A stretch of 64,000 nt of DNA from Coffea arabica (taxonomy: Eukaryota > Streptophyta > Magnoliopsida > Gentianales > Rubiaceae): positions 10,052,501 to 10,116,500 of the forward strand of contig NC_092323.1 in assembly GCF_036785885.1 (NCBI RefSeq). Reading direction: 5' to 3'. Below the pieces are notes generated by a model. It was not told where the DNA came from. It did no database searches and saw only the letters and a program-made list of their open reading frames with translations. Numbering within the stretch: the first letter of the stretch is position 1; every line of letters starts with the position of its first letter. The position numbers and the translations under genes were made by a program. This document shows, in pieces, positions 60,781 to 64,000 of the stretch.

Positions 60781-60829
60781 AAGTCTCCGCAATTACAAAA
60801 ATTCCACTCTCGCCCAGTCTTTATTTTTA

Positions 60830-61016
60830 ATTGTGTAATAGTACTTGTAAAGTACTACTAGTGTCGAATTGGACAAAAAGAAAATTAGGGGCTGAAAATT
60901 CTGAATCAATCCATCCAAATCCAAGCAATCAATTCCGGGACACACTAGACGTTTTTGGGGCACTGATAGATCGAGGGTGCTCCAACTGCTGGGGCTGATT
61001 CTCATTTGTTCCAAAA
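60830..61016 (+). other. Probable 5' leader exon of the GRIP gene
   Basis: A non-coding stretch ending in a good donor (gttccaaaag|gtgaaaattt); the leader intron would run to an acceptor at 62059 (tttcaacag). Start is uncertain. Confidence 0.4.
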
Positions 61017-62156
61017 GGTGAAAATTTTCTCCTTATCTCATATTCTTAACTGTAGTTTCTTGATTTTTTTTTTTTTTTTGGAATAGCTCGTTTAGTTTTT
61101 TCAAGATTCTACAATAATGAACCTGTATTTCTTGATTGTATATGTATGAGCATTGAATGTACGAGGTAGTGAATGTACGAGGTAGTTTGGTAAAATGTTC
61201 CCGTGGAAATTATCTAATATAGTCGAGGATGGATCTGATTGATGTGATGTTGTAATTACCCCAGTAAAGTTCATTTGAAACTTATGGAAATTGGGCTTGG
61301 TTTATAGTGGTTGCCAACTTGGGAAGAATTGGGAAGGCCATTTACTACCAGCTAGTATATCATGGTTATTATGTCGACTAAGATTCATTATTCAGTTATT
61401 AGTTGGTGATGAATGATCACACTCGTAAAGGGCATGGATTTTACTTGAGGTCTTTACAAGGGTGGTCTGCAATCATGAATCACATTGTGGATTACTGGAT
61501 GCATCTTGTACTTGTACTGAATTTTTATAAAACCCGTGTGATTATATTGGGTTGGAGCTATAAAGTTCCCATCTTTTTATGTTTCATTATCTCTGATAGC
61601 AAGTCTCACTTGATACGGTTTCAAAATTCTCGGAAATATGAAGTAAAGTAATTTATCACAAGTTGCACTTCGTTCTTAGTTTCTCAGTAATCACTTTGGG
61701 ATATGAGATTTGTGCTTTTGGGTAATTGCTTGGTGGCTGAGTAGATGCATCCTTGGGATACTGAAGTCTGGAATAAACTTCTGACTGCTAAACCTCCAAT
61801 TTCATCAACTTGAACTTTGATCCTTTTTTTAAGAAATTTCTAGTTTTGTTTTTTCCCCTTTCTCCTTAGAACCTCAAATTTAGTTCTCAATTTGGTCTGG
61901 TAGCTTGCACTATTTTGTTTTGATTGTTTACAGTCACTTATTTGACAACTTCTCGACTTTATTGATTGCAATGTGATTGCTTTGGAATAAATGTCTCTTT
62001 CATCAACCATGCACTGAGCAATTGGATATTTGCTTTTGTCTTCACTTGATTTCAACAGTTTCTAGGTGGCACCGGGATTGCTATTTGCATGTACCCTTAA
62101 ATAAAGAAACAGGAAAAGAAACGAACAACCACACTGCTTTGGGATCCACTGTAATA

Positions 62157-64000
62157 ATGTCCTCAGAAGAAGCACAGAGTGCTGAATCTGTTGAAACACT
62201 GGAGAAAGATGCCACAACACTAGAGAAACAGTTAGTTGACATAAACAATGGTAGGGAGGGAGAACTTGTGATAGCGAATGGATCACACATTAGGGAACAA
62301 GAGATCGGTGACAGTCATGACAAACTTGTGCAAATGGTTGTGGAGCTCAATTTCCAGAATGAGTACTTGAAGTCCCAGTTGATGGGACTGAAGAATCTCC
62401 ACTTGGATTCTGATGGGATCACTCCTCATAAAGAAACTGTGGTGGCTCAAGAAAAAAGTGATGGTGTGAAAGAGCTTGAAGAACAGATAGAATCCTTGAG
62501 GAGAGAACTTTTGGAAGAAAGACAAACACGAGATGCTGCAGAGGAAGCCCTCAAGCACCTTCGAGCAGTATATTCCGAGGCTGATGCAAAGGCCCAAGAG
62601 CTTGCTGCTCAACTTGCTGAAGGTTGTGTGCTTCTTTTATATCTATGTCAACTGGCTCTTCACTTCTTTGAAATGATAGGATTTGATTCTTTTTCTGTTT
62701 TCTTAAATGCTTGGTTAAGCTCTTAAATGAATTGAACCATCTCTGCTCTAGTTCTAGGTTTTTGGGTTACCTTGTAAATCTAAACTCATTTACTGGTTTA
62801 TTTGGCATAGCTCAACAGAAGATGGATCAAGAAATTAAACAACGTGATGAAAGATACTCAGAACTTGATTCCAAATTGAACAGGCTGCATAAACGAGCAA
62901 AGCAGCGGATTCAAGAGGTTCAGAAGGTAAATTTTACTTCTTTTTTTGTTATATAATATTATCAACAGTTGACATTGTAGACCTTTTTTTGCTTTGTGTG
63001 GTATTTGGTTTCTTTAAATATTTATTGCATGCATCTTTTCATTGATCTTATTACAAATCTTTGGGGGCCAAGATTACCTTGCGTGATTTTTTTCTTTTCT
63101 AGAGAATGAGGTGCCTATTTAGTGGGAGACTTTTCCATCCTGCATTGCAAAGTTGTCATTTGCAAACTAATGAGAACTAAGTTATATCATGTACGTTTCA
63201 GGTTTCTTAATCTGAACAAGTTAAATCTCATGTCTTGTATGTTCTGCTGTAAGAAATTTGGTGGTAGCTCTGGTAATTTTGAGGTGTCTTGAAATAAACT
63301 GTTTCTATGTGTTTTCTCTCACCATTTTCCTTTTCTTTTGCACAACATCGTACCATTATGAATAGTGATATTATATGGTGATATACACGCTCAACTTGAT
63401 TCAAACTGTACTTTGTCTTCAGGCCAAACTCAGGGTCACAAAGATTAATTTCTGTTCAGGCATTAAGTTAAGTTTGTATTTGGAGATCTTGTTTCCAGGA
63501 AAAAGATGATCTTGAGGCCCAATTTCGTGATGCCAATGAGAAGGCTGAACAGTCATCATCCCAACTATCAGCAGTACAGCAAGAACTTGAGCGCACGCGC
63601 CAGCAAGCAAATGAAGCGCTTAAGGCAATTGATGTTGAGAGGCAGCAATTACGAAGTGCAAACAATAAGTATGTCCCCTATATAGCTCTAAATTGGAAGT
63701 CATCCTGTAATTTAGTAATTATTGAGGATTCTTGAATCTACTTCTTGAAGACATGATAGGATTTTGATGAACTTTTGGTTAGGCTTTAATGAATAAAATT
63801 CATTTCTTGTTAAAATGAATGAGTATTTGATGGTCCATCTGGTTATAACAGCCTATGTACCTACTGGAATGAATGAATATATGTTCTTTAGTCCCATGAG
63901 TATTTATTTTCTTCCCTTCTTGCTGGTCATATGATGATATTCTTCTGTTGGCTTGCGCGTCTAGGCTTCGAGACAACATTGAAGAATTACGTCGTTCATT
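62157..64000 (+). CDS. GRIP: Protein GRIP (trans-Golgi golgin), 5' part, runs off the window
   Basis: Coding exons: 62157-62622, 62811-62926, 63499-63668, and 63965 to the window end; frame is kept across all three joins. The peptide is coiled-coil throughout: VQMVVELNFQNEYLKSQL, EEQIESLRRELLEERQTRDA, ALKHLRAVYSEADAKAQELA, DERYSELDSKLNRLHKRAKQ, QELERTRQQANEALKAIDVE. This matches the N-terminal part of Arabidopsis GRIP, whose C-terminal GRIP domain (beyond this window) binds ARL1 on trans-Golgi membranes. A leader exon probably ends near 61016 (ccaaaag|gtgaaa), and a second leader stretch starts at about 62060. The ATG at 62157 was chosen because an upstream in-frame ATG (61977) lies in the leader intron. 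Confidence 0.85.

Noticed and set aside
61977-62156. N-terminal extension of the GRIP protein from an upstream ATG
   Set aside because: An acceptor-like site (tttcaacag) near 62059 puts this ATG in the leader intron, and the residues before the ATG at 62157 do not resemble the family.
1-64000. CRISPR arrays, operons, tRNA or rRNA genes
   Set aside because: None supported: the DNA is plant nuclear, repeats lack regular spacers, and no cloverleaf with both Pol III boxes was recognised apart from the SINE-like B box.

Overview
This is nuclear DNA of a flowering plant. It holds intron-rich genes with GT-AG splice sites and plant-specific families: chloroplast MATE transporters, strictosidine-synthase-like proteins, a plant-type serine acetyltransferase and the golgin GRIP. 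The spacers are AT-rich and full of plant-type MULEs, Helitrons, MITEs, SINE and LINE debris. Protein style suggests a eudicot, perhaps an asterid; I cannot name the species from this window.

Layout. 1-8.5 kb is mostly transposon land: a LINE fragment, a MULE with a perfect 9-bp target duplication, a Pack-MULE carrying the first exon of a RING E3 ligase gene, and a TIR element sitting between two ~171-bp direct repeats. 8.6-20.4 kb holds a head-to-tail pair of chloroplast MATE (DETOXIFICATION 44/45-like) genes whose eleven middle coding exons have identical lengths. 21.8-26.2 kb is a minus-strand Helitron region with one 3' end and two possible 5' ends; it encloses a duplicated scrap of plastid psbA and an intronless, C-terminally altered sulfotransferase gene on the opposite strand. 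29-36.7 kb holds a tandem pair of strictosidine-synthase-like (SSL/APMAP-type) genes. 37.1-37.9 kb is a bZIP locus that seems frameshifted (minus), and 39.3-41.9 kb an acyl-activating enzyme gene (minus). 42-55 kb is again gene-poor: LINE tails, MULEs including a nested one, a small Helitron with a tandemly doubled 5' end, a SINE, and a tiny terminal-repeat element bounded by a 17-bp direct repeat. 55.3-59.7 kb is a ten-exon serine acetyltransferase gene. The 5' part of a GRIP golgin gene starts at 62.2 kb and runs off the right edge.

The genes are ordinary single-copy or tandem host genes and do not form an operon or an evident pathway cluster. The SSL proteins should not be read as alkaloid-forming strictosidine synthase. 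The most distinctive content is the mobile-element layer: DNA transposons of at least two classes have picked up host nuclear and plastid sequence. All exon coordinates were derived by eye from splice consensus, frame continuity and comparison of the tandem copies.
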